From NCBI GenBank assembly GCA_026826555.1, contig JAKSZT010054215.1:19823673-19887672 (forward strand): DNA of 64,000 nucleotides, in the 5' to 3' direction. Below the pieces are notes generated by a model. That model worked only from the letters and a program-made list of their open reading frames with translations. It was not told where the DNA came from and did no database searches. The stretch comes from Tolypeutes matacus (lineage: Eukaryota; Chordata; Mammalia; Cingulata; Chlamyphoridae). Each line of letters begins with the position of its first letter. Position 1 is the first letter of the stretch. The position numbers and the translations under genes are program-made. This document shows positions 35,409 to 47,789 of the stretch, one piece after another.

Positions 35409-36202
35409 ATAAAGGTTCATAGCCTTATATAGTTTGGTATATAAACAACAGAATGCTTTGGAGTACGCTTATGAGACATAGAAATACAGCATTTGTAACT
35501 ACTAGCTGAAAGTGAAATTGAATATGATGTATCTATGAGGCTGAGCTTAGAAATGAAGGAAAGTCAACAACAAATTATCAAAAGTGATATTTTCAGGGAG
35601 TGCAATGTAGGATGTTTCTGGACAGAGTTCAGTTTGCTGAAGTTAAAGATACCACAAAACATACCAACCCTGACTATATTTAAAATAGAAAATTATTTCT
35701 CCATTTGAAAGGAGGTCTATTTGCTATGTTTTAGTAAAATCTGAAAGGAAGAAACTGTAAACCTCACTCTACCAACAGGAAGCATCTTAGGTTCATTCAG
35801 GCTGTCCTACAAGCTGGTCATTATGACATTTAGAGAAAATGTCAACTGTCACGGTCCTTTTACCTCCATACTTTACTCCAACTAAAGAATGATAAAAATA
35901 TATTTTAGTAATCAAATATCTTCTGAGGGCCCACAATTTCTAAACATGTGCACTCTGTTTGGAGTCCAAATACAAATACCCTAAATTATTCTTTTAAACA
36001 TAGCTTTTTCTCCTCCTTGATCCTCAGAGGATTGAAATGATATTTAAGCCTTGGACAACTTCTCCTGCTCCCCATGTAGATATTGTTGTTGTTGCTGCTC
36101 ACCTCAGGGTTTTGTTTTTGCTTTACTTTTTTTTTTCTTTTTTTAACCAAAGATAATCCCTTATTTTAAAAAAATGTTTCAGTTTGCTGAAGAGACCGAT
36201 CG
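35409..36202. other. No gene seen
   Basis: AT-rich unique-looking sequence. Confidence 0.45.
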
Positions 36203-36217
36203 TACCTGCCCATTGTT

Positions 36218-36348
36218 CGTTTGTTTGTTTGTTTTGGTTTTTTGTTTGTTTTTTTTTTTACTTTATTTTGTACATTTAAAAATTGAAAATATAAACAATT
36301 AAAAACTAAAAAGTAAACACAGATAAATAAATATATACATTTCTCAAT
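36218..36348 (-). mobile_element. Tiny 5'-truncated L1 3' end, antisense
   Basis: Poly(T) start then the reverse complement of 'ttactttt.agtttttaattgtttatattttcaatt', the same 3' end as the element at 44821-45047. A perfect 15-base target duplication TACCTGCCCATTGTT flanks it (36203-36217, 36349-36363), so 131 bases is the full insertion. Confidence 0.9.
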
Positions 36349-36529
36349 TACCTGCCCATTGTTTTGATAAAAAATTTTCTTCAGGAATGTGCTCTCTTTT
36401 TAGTTACAAAATGGATTTAATTTTTTTTCTCATTTATTATACCATCCTTTATCAGATATACTCAATATACTTGTTGGCCTCAGTTAACAAAGATATAAAA
36501 GTATAGGAAACATATAATAGTTATTATTA

Positions 36530-38830
36530 TTTTAAGATAAAGAATAAAGGGGCAGAGTGAGACACTCCAGAATTCTGTACCCCCACAGAATCTTTAAACA
36601 ACTGGAAAAATCTGGCAGAACCATCTCTCTGAGTTCTAGAGAATAGTTAAAGGGTTGCAGTAACTGGGAAAATATCAAATTTTTGAAAAAGGACAGCTTA
36701 CGTTGTACTTCCTGCATGAAGTTTCTGTAAACTTACAAGTGTTCTAAAAGAAAAGTTTTAAGAAAAGGACAACTTAAGAATAGTAGGAAAACCTCATGGT
36801 GCCATTTCTGGTCCTTCTCCCACATTCTCCCCAGCTCAGTGCAGAACAAGCCCACCCTCAGTGTGTGGGTCCATGGTCTCAGTTCTGGAGGGAGCAGGGT
36901 AACCCCTATGTGCATATTAGGGTCCATATATGTCTATGCCAATCTATCTGGTGGCAGACTGAAGGATTGACTAGGGCACTCTTCTCTGACTTACCATCCC
37001 AGAACTTTCCCTGTACACAAAAGGATTTTGAAGCAGCTAACTCAGTATTTAAAAAAAAAAATTAAAAAAAAAAAATCGCAATGGCATGTGGGAAAAGATC
37101 ACTGGCTTTAAAACATACAATAGAGTGCCTGTGACTATGAAGAAAGACTATTTCCTAAAGAGTAAAGGGGGACTTGGGGAAATTCTAAGGCCAGCGTGTA
37201 TGTCCCAGATAAGACACATGCTCAGAAAAAGCTGGAGAGAACCCTAGGCTATCACCTTGGGCTGTTCTTTAGGTTCATTGTTAGGAAGGCTAAGCTCTGA
37301 AGGAGAGCATCAACTTACACCAACCCAATTTGCAAATACTGTAAAAGGTGTTTTGTTTGTTTATTTTTGTTAGCTCTTAGCATTCAAGGAAATCTCTCTC
37401 ATTCTACTAGCTGTATACAAACTTAAAGAACAGACAGCTCAGGGATTAAATTCTAGATTTAACATTTTAAAATATTAAAACATATGGTACGCAACAAAAG
37501 ATTACAGGCATACAAAGGAACAAGATACAATGGCCAATCCAAAGGCAAGATAAAATATCAGAAACCATTGACAATGAAGACCAGACTTTGGACATATTTA
37601 AAAGATTTCTTTAAATAGTCTTAAATATGCTCAGGGAGCTAAAGGAAAACAAGAAAAAAGAACTAAAGGATATCAGGGGAAAATATATGAACAAAATGGG
37701 AATTCAAATAAAGAGATAGAAATTGTAAAAAGGAACAAAGTAGAAATACTGGAGCCAAAGACCACAATAACTGGGGGGTGTGGGGGGGTGGAATTCCCTA
37801 GAGGAGTTCAACAGCAAATTCGAGCTGGCAGAAGAAGAATCAGTGATGTTGAAATTAATGCAATTGAAATTATATTTCCTGAGGAACCAAAAGAAAAAAG
37901 AATGAAGAAAAGAAAACAGAGTCTGAGAGACCTGTGGGACACCATCAAGCACACCAATATGAGCATTATAGGACTTCTAGAAGGAGAAGAAAGAGAGAAA
38001 GGAGCAGAAAGAATATTCAAAGAAAAATGACTGAAAACTTCCCAAATTTCTTGAAAGATACGTATATACACATCCAAGAACTTCAATAAACTCCAAAAGA
38101 ATAAACTCAGAAATCCACACCCAGACACATTATAATCAACCATCAAATGCCAAAAATAAAGGGAGAATCCTGAAAGCTGCAAGAGAGAAGCAATATGCCA
38201 TGCACAAGGGAGGCTCAATAAGATTTAATGCTTATTTCTTATCAGAAACTATGGAGGCAAGAAGGCAATGGGACAATGTATTTAAATTGTGCAAAAAAAG
38301 TAATTGCCCACCAAGAATTCGGTATCTGGCAAAACTTTATTTCAAAAATGAGGGAGCAATTAAAACATTCCCAGCGAAGCAAAAGCTGAAAAAGTTCATC
38401 AGTACTAGAACTGCCCTACAAGCACTGCTAACGGGAATTCTTCAGATTGAAAGGAAAGGATGCTAGGCAGCAGATAGGAGCCGCATAAAGAAATAAAGAT
38501 TTCCAGTAAAGCTAACAACATGGGTAAATATAAATCCAGTACTATTGTGTTTTTAGTTTACAACTCTGTTTTTATACCTTACAGGATCTAAAATGCAAAT
38601 GTATAAAAAGTAATGATAAATCTCTGGTTTTGGACCCAAAATACATAAAGATGCAGTTTATGACAAGAACAACATAAAGTTGGGGAACAAATAGAATTGG
38701 AATATATGATGATGATGGTAGCACAATACTATGAATGCAATTACACTGAATTGTATATTGAAAGTGGTTAAAATGGGAAATAGTATGTTATATATATGTT
38801 GCCACAATGAAAATTTTAAAAGAAAAATAA
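36530..38830 (+). mobile_element. Half-L1-like (HAL1) element: ORF1-related sequence joined to an L1 3' end
   Basis: The + strand reads, in order, an upstream A-rich region, an ORF1p-like stretch (frame 37788-38030, with LWDTIKHTN and an EGEEREKGAERIF motif typical of the L1 ORF1p centre), a second ORF1-derived block (agctgcaagagagaagcaa, ctatggaggcaagaaggcaatggga, frame 38200-38466), then a 3' UTR-like end (gaattgtatattgaaagtggttaaaatgg) at 38750-38830. No reverse-transcriptase sequence intervenes, as in HAL1 non-autonomous LINEs. Stops between 38029 and 38200 show it is dead. The alternative is an L1 with ORF2 deleted. Confidence 0.6.
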
Positions 38831-40789
38831 TAAAGGCCAAAAAAAAGTAAAGCCATGTGGTTAAAATAAAAATTTGAAGAAGTCTACACATACTAATTAT
38901 GCATAGGAAAGGTGGCAATCTCAGATATTTTATATTTAGAGATTGAATTTACTGTGGTACCTGAATGAGAATAAGAAAAAGGTTTAGATTTGAGATCTTT
39001 TTTGGAATAACCTGAGGTTTGATCTTGGGCTTGAAAAAAATTCTATATTTTCCAAGAAATGGGAATTTTGTGCATTTTTTAATTTTCAGTGCTCATTTTA
39101 TAGAAGTCCAGACCCTTTAAGCTTCTGTGCTCTTGCGCTCAAAACCTGTCCCTTAAAGATGTTCAGTCTCTAAAATAGGAGGGAATATTCTAATTCACAC
39201 CCCAAAGCTCTGATTTCTCATTTCATTCAAGTTTATGCGAGGAGAGAATCACACTGCCGATTTGGATAGAAAGTCTTGATTAGGTCAACTTCCGTTTCTC
39301 ACAGAGGACTCACAATTACATGCCAAGAAGAAATAAGGAAGCAAAGCAATGCCCTATAGTGTTCCATTAAACTTTCAGTAGTTAATTTCTAGGATTCTAT
39401 TTGCAGCCTAAATGACAAAAGACTATTTGAAGTTGACAGAGAGAAATATGTTTTTATCTGACTTTAAAGTTTCACTTAAAAATAGTGAGCACAGGAAGAG
39501 CAATATGGGTAAATAAAGCTTTTCAGAACAAACTCTTTGTGGGATTCTCCAACCCTCGTACCTGAGAGATACAGTCTGTACCTAATAGATGGCTTTCTTG
39601 ACCACTTAAGTCAAGATTATTATGTAATCTTTTTCTACCCGGAAGGATCCTACTTGGAAAGGCTCCCTAACTGATACTTGGTAAGTCTTTTTGGGAGGGA
39701 AGGAAAAGCTTGACTAGCTTTGGCAAAAGGACAAAATTATTTCTTAGCTCAACCGTTAGTGTTTTAAGTCATTACTGGTATTTCTAATCAGCAGTCTAAA
39801 ATCCTCATCTCTGTAAGAGGACACTAATAATGTGGAGGTATCAGCTCTTTTAAAACTGGTGCTTTGGTTTTTCATTTACCAATTGTTCCCATTAAGCCAT
39901 GTCAGTTAGAACCTGCACAATCCAACTGCATGAGGTTGAAACAGGCTGGTTTCATTTCCATCCACCGACAAGACAGAATTTAATTTTCAATTTTGTTAAG
40001 CTGACCCCACACCTGCTGAGTGAGTGACTGTATCCTTTAGTTTTTTTATTTATATGGAATACAATGTGAATATACTGAAAAGTAAAAGACAACAACCTGA
40101 AAAAGACTGTGTATTTTTAAATGTTTTTCTCTGAGTTATACAAATCCTTATCACTGAAAATAATCTTTTTTTTTTAATTTGCAAAACCAAACTACTTAGT
40201 GATTATTTTTAACTGCTTCTGAATCAAATCACTTAACCTATTTATGGACAAGATAACAAAGTATGCGTTGAAAACCAGCAGCTAAATCGATGACAGCTGG
40301 GGAAACAAAGAAGTAGGGAAAAGAGTCTCCTCCACTCCACCCAACTTTCACATTCTTGACCACACACTGCTTCTCAGCTATACCCAGGACTGCCACAACT
40401 CCAAATCTTACATTCTAATACACCATGCTTGGATGACAATCCCCTAGCCTCCCAGATCTCACTTGCTTCCATCCACCACATCTGTTCTTCAAGTTCATCA
40501 AGCTTCTAGGTCAATTCCTTTATTTTTTGCCTTATCAATGATAGGAATGGTAGTTCCTTGCCTCAGATCCTTTTGTGCCAAGAATCTCAACTCTCTTGTT
40601 CCTGCGTCCTTCGTTCATGCCTATCCCACAAGCCCCAAACTGGATCTAACCAACTAGACATCTTATTGTCATTTGGGGCCCATCACTGCATGGATTTTGC
40701 CCAGCAAGTTTGTGTTCCTTGGTTACCTGTTCCTTTTGTGCTCCAGTGGCCCTTTTCAACCTTCTCAGCTCTCCTCAAACTTTCTACCC
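38831..40789. other. No gene seen
   Basis: AT-rich to 40.3 kb, then a pyrimidine-rich strand at 40320-40790 with open frames (40463-40657, 40558-40827) but no coding signature. It may be part of an unrecognised old repeat. Confidence 0.4.
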
Positions 40790-41232
40790 AAGTGTGGCAG
40801 ATACTGCTAGCTGGAGATGCCAACTAGTGTCTTCTTGCTCCAGGACAACCAGGAGGACTACACTTCCTAGCCTCCCTTGCCTTAAGTGTGGCCAAGCTAC
40901 TTAGTGCTAGTCATGGAATGGGAGCCAAGGTGATAGTGCCCTTCTTCCAAACCTATCTAAACCTCCCACAAATGCCCTTTTATCTCCTTCCTGATCTACA
41001 CAGTGAATGTTCATGCCTAGGACAGACTGGGACAACACCAATTGAAGAATCAACACCTTAATCAACTTTGTAAAGCAAATCACCACCATCTCCAACCCCT
41101 GCCCTCTTGAACATGCCAAATGGACTTTACCTGAATGAGAAATGAACTTCTTTAGGTGAAGCCACTGGGGTGGTGCTGGGAAGGCTGGGGGAGAATATTA
41201 GCTACAGCTTCAAGACTCGCCTTAGCTAATAC
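40790..41232 (+). mobile_element. MaLR/MLT-like LTR, sense
   Basis: tggcagatactgctagctggagatgccaa, ccaggaggactacacttcctagcctccc, tacctgaatgagaaatgaacttctttaggtgaagccactgg and the terminal gccttagctaatacac follow an old mammalian LTR of the 'cagatactactagctgg...aagccactgag' type. Confidence 0.65.
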
Positions 41233-42038
41233 ACCCTCCTCAGGCCTCCTGGCATCCAGCGCATGGTCTTCTGTTCTACTGAAGAAGAAAAATAAAACAC
41301 GTCTTGTTTTCTTCTAAGTAAGTGATACTGCTGTCTGTCATTAGGGAATGAAATATCACCGAATCTGAGAACATCAGAGAAGTCGCAGCCTCTAAAACTC
41401 AGTGGGGGTAAGGATGCCTGAGGACCTCACAGATCCTGGCTCTGGGCACTAACTTTCCACCTCCCCCACAAAATTATATCCTAATGTATCCCATACAGAA
41501 GTATTTCCTGTTTTTATACCTGAAAGTCTTTTATTTATCATTCATCCTTACACAAAAATAAGTGTATATATAGAAATTGAAAAAAGTATTTCCTTTGACC
41601 ATAAGGTTCTAAATGTTACTTAAATTTTTCTTTTCTGGATTGAGTTATCTTTACAAATTTTAGGAAACAATTGATCAAAGTACCTAAATATATTACACAT
41701 TTCGAGTTTTTAAAATATAAAGAAGAAATTTACTGGAAATGAAGCTTTTAATGAGATGAATAGGACTATCTTGTTCAATGATTTGGCATTTTTTTTTCAA
41801 ATATTTTATATATCTGTGGATGATGGAGACAGACGTTCAGCATTGATTGCATTTCTATTTTCTTTTTCATAGATGTAATCATGAACATTTTGTTTGCAGA
41901 TAGAAATGGAAAGAATTTGGGTATAAAAATGTTACTCAATTTATTGAAGAACACTCAGTTTTACTGATAACATAAAATTATTTGTAATGATTTACCAATA
42001 AAACTAAACTACATCATTGCTTCACCTATCATTAAAAA
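41233..42038. other. No gene seen
   Basis: AT-rich unique sequence between an LTR and a dimeric SINE. Confidence 0.45.
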
Positions 42039-42050
42039 CAAATCACTTGA

Positions 42051-42504
42051 GGGGGGCGGATGTGGCTTAAATGGTTGGGCATCCATCTCCCATATGGAGG
42101 GACCTGGGTTTGATACCCAGGACCTCCCGTAAAAATAAAGAAATATATAGAAGGCGCAGGCCGCCAGGCCCCATGCGCAGGTGTGCCATCAGGCCCTGCC
42201 GAGCCATGCAGCAAGATGATGACATAACAGGAGAGTGACACAAAGGAAAGCCAAGCTGAGACACACTGAAAAATCAGGAACTAAGGTGATCCAGGTGGTA
42301 GGACACCTGTCTCCCACATTGGAGCTTCCCAGGATCAAATCCCAGTAAAGACAGGAGGAGAAGGATGAGAAGAGAGGGCAGGAAACAGGCACAGAGAATT
42401 ATCCAGCGAATGGACACAAAAACAGCAAAAATGGTGGGGGAGAGGAAGGGGTAAAAATGGATAAAAGTAAATAAATAAAGAAATCTTAAAAAAAAAAAAA
42501 AAAG
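42051..42504 (+). mobile_element. Dimeric DAS-type SINE, sense
   Basis: First head ggggggcggatgtggcttaa with B-box-like gggtttgataccc; a linker (ggcgcaggccgccaggcccc, gatgatgacataacagg); a second head (ctaaggtgatccaggtggta with aggatcaaatccc); then an A/G-rich body and poly(A). The duplication CAAATCACTTGA is perfect (42039-42050, 42505-42516), so both heads were inserted as one transcript. Confidence 0.95.
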
Positions 42505-42516
42505 CAAATCACTTGA

Positions 42517-43026
42517 TTAGTTGTCAGATTAAAAGCTAACAACATGATTAGATGCTCCTCTAACTGAAAACTTTCTGACTTGCAAAAGGATCAGTTGGCT
42601 CCTCATTCGTCATTCACATTCTCAACACCTTCACCAATACTTCCAAATATCCTTTGGGTATGCAGGGGATTTCACTCCCAGCGGCAATGCACCTCAGTAA
42701 GATTCTTAGCAAATGGGTAAGACGGAGTTATAAAAGGGGACACCTTGACTGTAGACAAACATGTGGATGTTTAAAATCTGGAAATTCATTCCTTAAAACT
42801 CTCCCGGCTGGTGTACCTTTTGAAAGCCTTTGCTTGCCCTGTATGTACAGAGACCACAGGTTGAAGTCCGTTAACCTAGTGAATTCTCAGAGGAATCCCT
42901 TTTGGTAATTTGGACTCCAAAAAGCAAATCCCCTTTTGTAAAGAGAGTCTTTTCCTTTAGGAGTGCAAATTCTCTTCGATTCATTCAAACCTTTAAGTAT
43001 AAGACAGGCCAATGCAATTTGAGCAT
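42517..43026. other. No gene seen
   Basis: Unique sequence. The 84-codon frame at 42654-42908 has cysteine-rich spacing but no recognised motif or splice context. Confidence 0.4.
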
Positions 43027-43425
43027 AGTGTATTAGTCAGAATTTTTGGCACACATATGAGGTGTGATTGACTTTGGGCTGTTTATTCTTAAAAGACAGG
43101 TGTGCTGGCTGTACGGCGCTAGGCAGCTAGTCCAGTAAAAACAAGGGCTCTGTGGCCGTCTTTCCCGGGCGGCCTGAAGTCACAGTCCCTTGTGGCTCTT
43201 GCCGCTGCCGAGGCCTGCTGGTGGACTGGCCGCTGGTTAGATGAGGCGGGACCAGTGTCCTCTGGGACCGAGAGCCTGGGGGGAACCACGAGCCCCTACC
43301 GCTCTCTCTGAGGTCAGTAAGAAATTCCAGTCCTTGGACGGGGACACGACTCTCCTTTACTCCCTTTTGGGTCTCGGGAGGAAGAGAGGCAGCATAAAAC
43401 TTGTTCTGTTTGTTCATACTGTGTT
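43027..43425 (-). mobile_element. CpG-rich LTR-like segment, left part
   Basis: Starts gtgtattagtcagaattttt, like the LTR at 33480, then 43110-43400 is GC-rich with many retained CpG (gtacggcgctagg, cccgggcggcctg, tgccgctgccgaggcc). Class unresolved. The sequence after the SINE at 43426 may continue it. Confidence 0.4.
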
Positions 43426-43586
43426 GGTGTTGTTGTTTTGGGGGGGGTTCTGTTGTTTATTTTTTATTCCTCCCTCCCCCCGCACCCTCGTTGTCTTGCT
43501 CCTCTTCTTTAGGAGGCACGGGAACCGAACCCAGGACCTCCCATGTGGGAGAGGGCGCCCAATTGCTTGAGCCACATCTGCTCCCC
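43426..43586 (-). mobile_element. DAS-type SINE, antisense
   Basis: Reverse complement of head ggggagcagatgtggctcaa with B box gggttcggttccc; ends in a T/G-rich start on this strand. A perfect 11-base duplication CATACTGTGTT flanks it (43415-43425, 43587-43597). Confidence 0.93.
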
Positions 43587-43597
43587 CATACTGTGTT

Positions 43598-44040
43598 TTT
43601 ATAGATGTAAAACATGTCTGTGTTTTCATGTAAAGAGAATCTGAGACTAGACTATTAGTGTTGAAGCAAATCAACACACTAGGGATGCTGCCTGAATCCC
43701 CTCGTCTGTGTTGAGGCAGAACTCGCCATCTCACATCCTTCCACAGGTTGTTCATTAACTGCTGGACCGGCTGCCTTGCTCCAGTTTTCCTGAGTCAATC
43801 AGACACAGCTCGGGATGAACACAGAACCACAGGCACAAAATACGGTTTACGAGGACCCCAGCATCAGGACCAGTGTGGAGGGCTGGCAGCTGCCTGCGTC
43901 CAGCTTCTCTCCTCCGTGTGACAGGCGCCCGACTCCTCAACCTGCCTCTTCAGGGATCGTGATCCATCCACATGCCGCCTTCCCGTGCAGTTAACCTTTC
44001 TGCTGCACTTTCCTGTCACCAGTTAAGAGTGCTGCAGATT
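43598..44040 (-). other. CpG-bearing LTR-like segment, right part (uncertain)
   Basis: Continues after the SINE with retained CpG (ccctcgtctgtgttgaggcag, ggatcgtgatccatccacatgccgcc). Minus-strand order suggests an old LTR, but no ends or signals are firmly recognised. Confidence 0.3.
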
Positions 44041-44540
44041 GTCCCCAGAAACTAGTACTTCCAGATATTAAAACATAAAACGAAGTCAAAATAATTAAAA
44101 CACTTTGGAACTGCAATGGAAATAAACAGTAGTACAGATTCCAGAAAGAGATCCAATGACACTCCAGAATGTAATTTGTAGTCAAATTGGCATTTCGAAT
44201 CAATGTGGGGAACAGCATTATTTAATAAGAAGTTTTAGGACAACTATTTTGAAGATAAATAAATCCAGATCCCAACTTCACTCCTTAAACCAAAAGAAAT
44301 TCCAGATAAATCAAAGATTTACACATAAAACCATAAAACCACCAGAAGAAATCGTGGGTGAATTTATGTACTGTCTTGGAGTAGGGAAGGCATTTCTAAG
44401 TAGGGGTACAAAATTCATAAGTTTTAAAGGATATATTGACATAAAAATACAAAACTTACATTTACATTAAAATGTAAGATTTTTTAATAAATAAAGGAAA
44501 AGACAAAAACAAAAAGTTAAAATGGCTTGTTGAATTTGGT
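44041..44540 (+). mobile_element. L1 ORF2 3' fragment, sense
   Basis: gtcaaaataattaaaacactttggaactgcaatgg, agaaattccagataaatcaaagatttacac and gcatttctaagtaggggtacaaaattcataag are ORF2 C-terminal landmarks. The frame at 44156-44470 is an ORF2 remnant. Confidence 0.8.
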
Positions 44541-44544
44541 CATT

Positions 44545-44806
44545 AATTCCACTATTGTCTTTTCTTTTCCAGTGTTTATACAGATTAATTGATATTTTAT
44601 TGCATTAGCTAGACTGTGCAAAACAATGTGAGTTTAATACATAAATTGAGATAGTAGGTGTACCTGTCTGTCTTATTCCTGATTTTAATTCAAGTCACTT
44701 CTTTGTACTATGATACTTGGTCTAATGTTTGATTTTGGGTTTTGGTAAATCTTACTGTATTTGAGTAGCTTTTTTTCTGTTCCTCTTTTACTTACAGTTT
44801 TTTATT
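44545..44806 (-). mobile_element. L1 ORF2 fragment, antisense, part 1
   Basis: T-rich reverse complement of the ORF2 reverse-transcriptase region; continues at 45062 after an inserted L1 end. Confidence 0.7.
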
Positions 44807-44820
44807 AGAAATGGATACTA

Positions 44821-45047
44821 TAAGCCAGACACAAAAGGACAAATACTGTATGAATGCATTACTATGAACCAAATATATTGTGTAACATATTGTTTGATTC
44901 AAAAAAAATTTATATGTATCCATTACATTTAATTGAGAAATGTATATATTTATTCATCTGTGTTTACTTTTTGGTTTTTAATTGTTTATATTTTCAATTA
45001 TTAAATGTACAAAATAAAAAAAATAAAATAAAATAATTTAAAAAAAA
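44821..45047 (+). mobile_element. Young L1 3' end nested in antisense L1
   Basis: Starts ataagccagacacaaaagga and ends cttgtttatattttcaattatt.. with an AATAAA-rich tail. A perfect 14-base duplication AGAAATGGATACTA (44807-44820, 45048-45061) flanks it. Same 3' end as the tiny insertion at 36218-36348. Confidence 0.9.
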
Positions 45048-45061
45048 AGAAATGGATACTA

Positions 45062-45430
45062 AATTATCACTTGCCTTTTGAATACCTACTGATGTACTCT
45101 GTGGTTTTTCTCTTTTAATTTGTTATTGTAATGAACTATTATTCATAGATTTGTGAAATGTTGAACAACTCTTGCATTCTAGAATAAACCTACTTAATCT
45201 TGGTATGTTATTCTTCTGATAAGACAAAGCATTTGATTTATGAATATTTTATTCCAAAATTTTACATTTATATCCATAAGTGAAATTGCTCTATAATTTT
45301 ACCTTGGAAATATCTTTGCTGGCTTTTATAAAAGGTAACTCTAACTTCATCCAATTAATGGGAAATACAGAAAAATATGTTCATAAGATAAATTGGGATG
45401 CTTTTCATCTGTTTCTAGAGAACTATTATT
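45062..45430 (-). mobile_element. L1 ORF2 fragment, antisense, part 2
   Basis: caactcttgcattctagaataaacctacttaatcttgg and ttttattccaaaattttacatttatatccataagtgaaattgctctat are the antisense of the ORF2 polymerase core. Confidence 0.85.
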
Positions 45431-45614
45431 TAACATTTTTGAGCCATGGACCCCTTTAAGAACTTAATTAATTCTTTGATCCTTGGTCCCACAAACAGGA
45501 TGTTCTCATATAAGCTTAATTTCTCATACAATTTCCAGGGCTCACAGCTCATTCGTGATTCGGCATTACATCTCCTGTCGATTAGAACTCGAGTGAATGG
45601 CCTATTCATTTTTC

Positions 45615-45790
45615 AGTATTCTTACTAGACCATAAGGATCCTGAGGGCAGGGTCTGTGTGTCTTACTCAGCACCCAGCACTTAAGTGGACACTGAGTTTA
45701 AAACCTTGATAAGTTATCTCACGTAATCCTCACAGCAACCTTGCAAAATAGGTTTATTGGCAAAGACACCTAACATAAACGACTGTCACC
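45615..45790 (-). mobile_element. L2 tail then antisense MIR
   Basis: cataaggatcctgagggcagggtctgtgtgtcttactcagc is an L2 3' phrase (+), followed by ttatctcacgtaatcctcacagcaaccttgcaaaataggttt, an antisense MIR phrase. Both old. Confidence 0.55.
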
Positions 45791-46510
45791 AGCATGCCCC
45801 TAAATTAGTCGAAACCGCAAACCTTAAACATAAGCAGGCTAATGCACCATGATAATAATGTAGGAGTCTGAATGTAATATCAATTGCTGTGTTAGGAATA
45901 TCAGAGGAATAGGATTGAATTCTATTTGTTTCCTGGTCGGAATCCCAGACCCCAGATACCTGGTCACTACAGTGAGGTATGGTCATACCTCTCCGGCCCC
46001 TACAAAGGATGCTATGCCCATCTCTTCTGGGATGCTCTCAGCATTCCCCATCGCTGATGTCCCTGCTGAGACCCACCTGCAGAAATGCTGTTCCTCTCCC
46101 AGTTGAAAGAACGAAGCCAGTTATCTCAGACACCAGGAAGCTGCTGAGTCAGCACCGCACCTCCGGTTCCCTAGGCTGCTGGTGCAGTGCCCAGAACCTG
46201 GAGCCTCCTACTCCCCTCCCTCCTTCTTCCCTGCTGGACTCAGGAAGACTAGCACAGCATTCAAGCTCGTTTCTTTCTTTCTTTTTAATTTACAGCTTTT
46301 AATGAACAATCTCAACAATCGACATCTTAACCATGTAGTTTGTACACTGAATGTTCATCATCTTAAGATTTCAAGTTAAAAGTCCTTGGAACTAATAAAA
46401 CAAATCTGGCAGTACCACAGGACAGTCGGGCTTGTTTCTTGTTTTGCTAACACCCCATGCAGCTGGTTCTCTGTGTAAAAGCCCATTTGTTAGAAGACAA
46501 ACAACTGGCT
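45791..46510. other. No supported gene
   Basis: The frames at 45915-46106 and 45979-46302 overlap in different phases and have no known domain. 46100-46250 is moderately GC-rich. I looked for a processed pseudogene and could not name one. Confidence 0.4.
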
Positions 46511-46690
46511 TCTACTTCCACTTCTGGAGCTAGAATATCTGCCTCTAATAGACTACTTCAGTAGATTTTCCAATTGCCTGGTTTTCAAATGAAAGCATTG
46601 AGACCTCAAAATTTAGACTAATTTGCCCAGTTCACCCTGGGTCTAACATGTCTCATGCTATAACCATTAGTCTTTCTGTGCTCTTGGCTC
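46511..46690 (-). mobile_element. MIR relic, antisense
   Basis: ttttcaaatgaaagcattgagacctcaaaatttagactaatttgcccagttcaccctgggtc is a diverged antisense MIR core. Confidence 0.55.
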
Positions 46691-47659
46691 AGTCAAGTTC
46701 AAGATAGTTTGCTTTTTGAAGGGATTTCTGCTTTAGGAGACCACTATTGCATCAGCCTGTTTAAGGTCTTTAATTATTTCCCTAAATACATACTCATTCC
46801 CAAATTCACCCACATTTGGAAAATTCCTGTGGTTCAGTATTTTACTGAGGAGGCTGAGGTAGCTCACCTCGTGAGGTGATATTAGAGTCGGGAAGAAGGG
46901 AGAGGACCCGAAGGGTAGGAAACCTCTTGAAATGCCAACTAGGAGATTGTCACGGGAGAGAATCTGGAAGCCTTTACTCTTCTGGGTGTGTCTCTTCACA
47001 AGAATTCTTTGTGGAAAGTCAAGGAAGAAAAGGTCATCCGGTGAAAAGTTACATCTTTTCCCTTCCCCCCAGTCTCATTCACCTACCTCCAGAAATAAGT
47101 TTTATTCTGACTCAACCTCAGAATTTGAGTCATGGGCACTCCCACACATACTTGGCACGTTTGGCCCAGATAGTCTGCAATCTCAGAACTCCAGACTTCT
47201 CTAGTTGCTTAAAGAGAGCTGAAGCTTGATCTTTCTCATCAATTATACAGTGTCTTTCTCTGGTTAAAAACATACACAACAATAACACTTCTTACTCAGA
47301 ATGGAATTGCGACATCCTTGCCCACTCTTTGCCGTTGAACAAATCAGGAGCAACATGCGCTACGATTGGTGGCTGCCAGTTGTGGCAATGGATTTTAAAA
47401 GTGAGTCTTTCTTAAAGCTGTGGAGTTCTGTGGTACCTCTTAGGAAACATGCCTGCACCCGTAAATCTTCAACACAGGTGCTCATTTTCTCATTTGGGCC
47501 TCTTGTGCAAGTGCCCTCAATTTTATTAACATATTCTTAGCTTTCTCCACATTGATAGTTTCTACTCTTCCTGGGAAACTTGATGCTAAGGCAGGAAAAC
47601 ATTGGCAGCTTTTTGTCCGTAGACAATTATAAACTTGCTAGCTATTGGTAACAAGGAGA
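46691..47659. other. No gene seen
   Basis: Unique-looking sequence; frames at 46876-47229 and 46932-47204 overlap and lack coding features. Confidence 0.4.
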
Positions 47660-47770
47660 GCAAATACATGTGTAGCTTTTACTGTGTGCCAGGCGATGTT
47701 TCAAGGTCTTTGCGTGTATTAACTCCTTTCGTCCACACAGCAACACACTGGGTAGGCCCTATTTGACTTG
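47660..47770 (-). mobile_element. MIR relic, antisense
   Basis: cttttactgtgtgccaggcgatgtttcaaggtctttgcgtgtattaactcc is the MIR 3' half in reverse complement. Confidence 0.75.
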
Positions 47771-47789
47771 CTTGCAGTCAGAACTCTTA

